DNA from: Armatimonadota bacterium
GTDB lineage: Bacteria; Armatimonadota; Armatimonadia; Armatimonadales; Armatimonadaceae
Assembly: GCA_014381035.1 (NCBI GenBank)
Contig: JACMIS010000960.1
Span: 1 to 5,633, forward strand
Length of the DNA: 5,633 nucleotides
Reading direction: 5' to 3'
The notes below the pieces were generated by a model. The model was given only the letters and a program-made list of their open reading frames with translations. It searched no databases and was not told the DNA's origin. The translations under genes and the position numbers were made by a program. Below are positions 5,404 through 5,633 of this stretch, piece after piece; positions within the stretch are counted from its first letter, which is position 1; each line of letters opens with the position of its first letter.

Positions 5404-5633
5404 ATGCATAGTATACGTCGCCCCCACGGCTTTACGCTCATTGAACTACTGGTTGTTATCGCTATTATCGCCATCCTCGCTGCGATACTTTTTCCCGTTT
5501 TTGCTCAAGCACGGGAGAAAGCCCGACAATCCTCCTGTCTGTCGAACGTTCGCCAGATCGGTCTGGGCATCATGCAGTATGTTCAGGACTACGACGAACT
5601 GTATTTTCCGAGTGTCACAGAGCGAACCGCGCC
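5404..5633 (+). CDS. Second prepilin-like protein (DUF1559 type), 3' end outside window
   Basis: Only the first 76 residues are visible. The leader MHSIRRPHG ends in the canonical Gly9, followed by [18 protein letters not shown] (10-27) and [14 protein letters not shown] (29-42), then [19 protein letters not shown]. This closely parallels the protein encoded from 3474, including the pattern SNxxQIxLGxxQYxQDYDE and a following FP-x-TER stretch, so the two are paralogues. Codons in the shared segment differ at many silent positions, so the duplication is not recent. ATG 5404 is the only reasonable start: the frame upstream has no start codon before a stop at 5368. AAAGGA (5385-5390) is the nearest ribosome-site candidate, rather far at 13 nt. 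The C-terminal H-X9-DG motif is expected beyond the window but not seen. Confidence 0.88.
   Translation, partial: MHSIRRPHGFTLIELLVVIAIIAILAAILFPVFAQAREKARQSSCLSNVRQIGLGIMQYVQDYDELYFPSVTERTA

Noticed and set aside
1..5633. CRISPR array, tRNA, rRNA, insertion sequence or defence system
   Set aside because: I saw no regularly spaced repeats, tRNA-like cloverleaf, rRNA segments, transposase or integrase motifs, or terminal inverted repeats.

Overview
The window is GC-rich bacterial chromosomal DNA, most likely from Armatimonadota or a close neighbour. The main clue is a pair of prepilin-like genes whose N-termini read [18 protein letters not shown] followed by [10 protein letters not shown]; one of them also shows a full H-X9-DG motif. 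Such DUF1559-type pseudopilin-like proteins occur in large paralogous sets in Armatimonadota and Planctomycetes, and the FPVFAQAR variant is in my experience mostly armatimonadotal. This assignment rests on memory of families, not on a search.

Layout, left to right. (1) A PcfJ-like protein on the + strand, cut by the left window edge. (2) A 231-bp spacer with weak promoter-like and hairpin elements. (3) An unrecognised, mostly helical, apparently soluble protein of about 300 residues on +, carrying a G7 and a C8 homopolymer tract. (4) An AT-rich 81-bp promoter region with an 11-bp direct repeat and a very good extended -10 promoter placed so close to the next ATG that the mRNA should be leaderless. 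(5) A secreted, probably lipid-anchored substrate-binding protein of the sulfonate/nitrate/taurine ABC-transporter type on +, with no permease or ATPase beside it. (6) A 77-bp spacer with two short perfect inverted repeats. (7) A complete DUF1559-type prepilin-like gene on +, closed by a clear intrinsic terminator. (8) A convergent metallo-beta-lactamase-fold hydrolase of the RNase Z/arylsulfatase-like type on -. (9) A compact intergenic region where two promoters of opposite direction interlock over a TGTGAA-N7-TTCACA inverted repeat. (10) The start of a second prepilin-like gene on +, cut by the right edge.

The genes do not form an obvious operon or pathway. Most appear to be independent transcription units, each with its own promoter or spacer. 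I see no CRISPR array, tRNA, rRNA, insertion sequence, integrase or recognisable defence cassette. The most interesting material is regulatory: a predicted leaderless transcript, a promoter pattern repeated at two loci (TTGACAAACC then ATGTGAWAAT), and the mutually exclusive promoter pair upstream of the hydrolase and the second prepilin gene. Of the proteins, the PcfJ-like one and the unrecognised one are the least understood.
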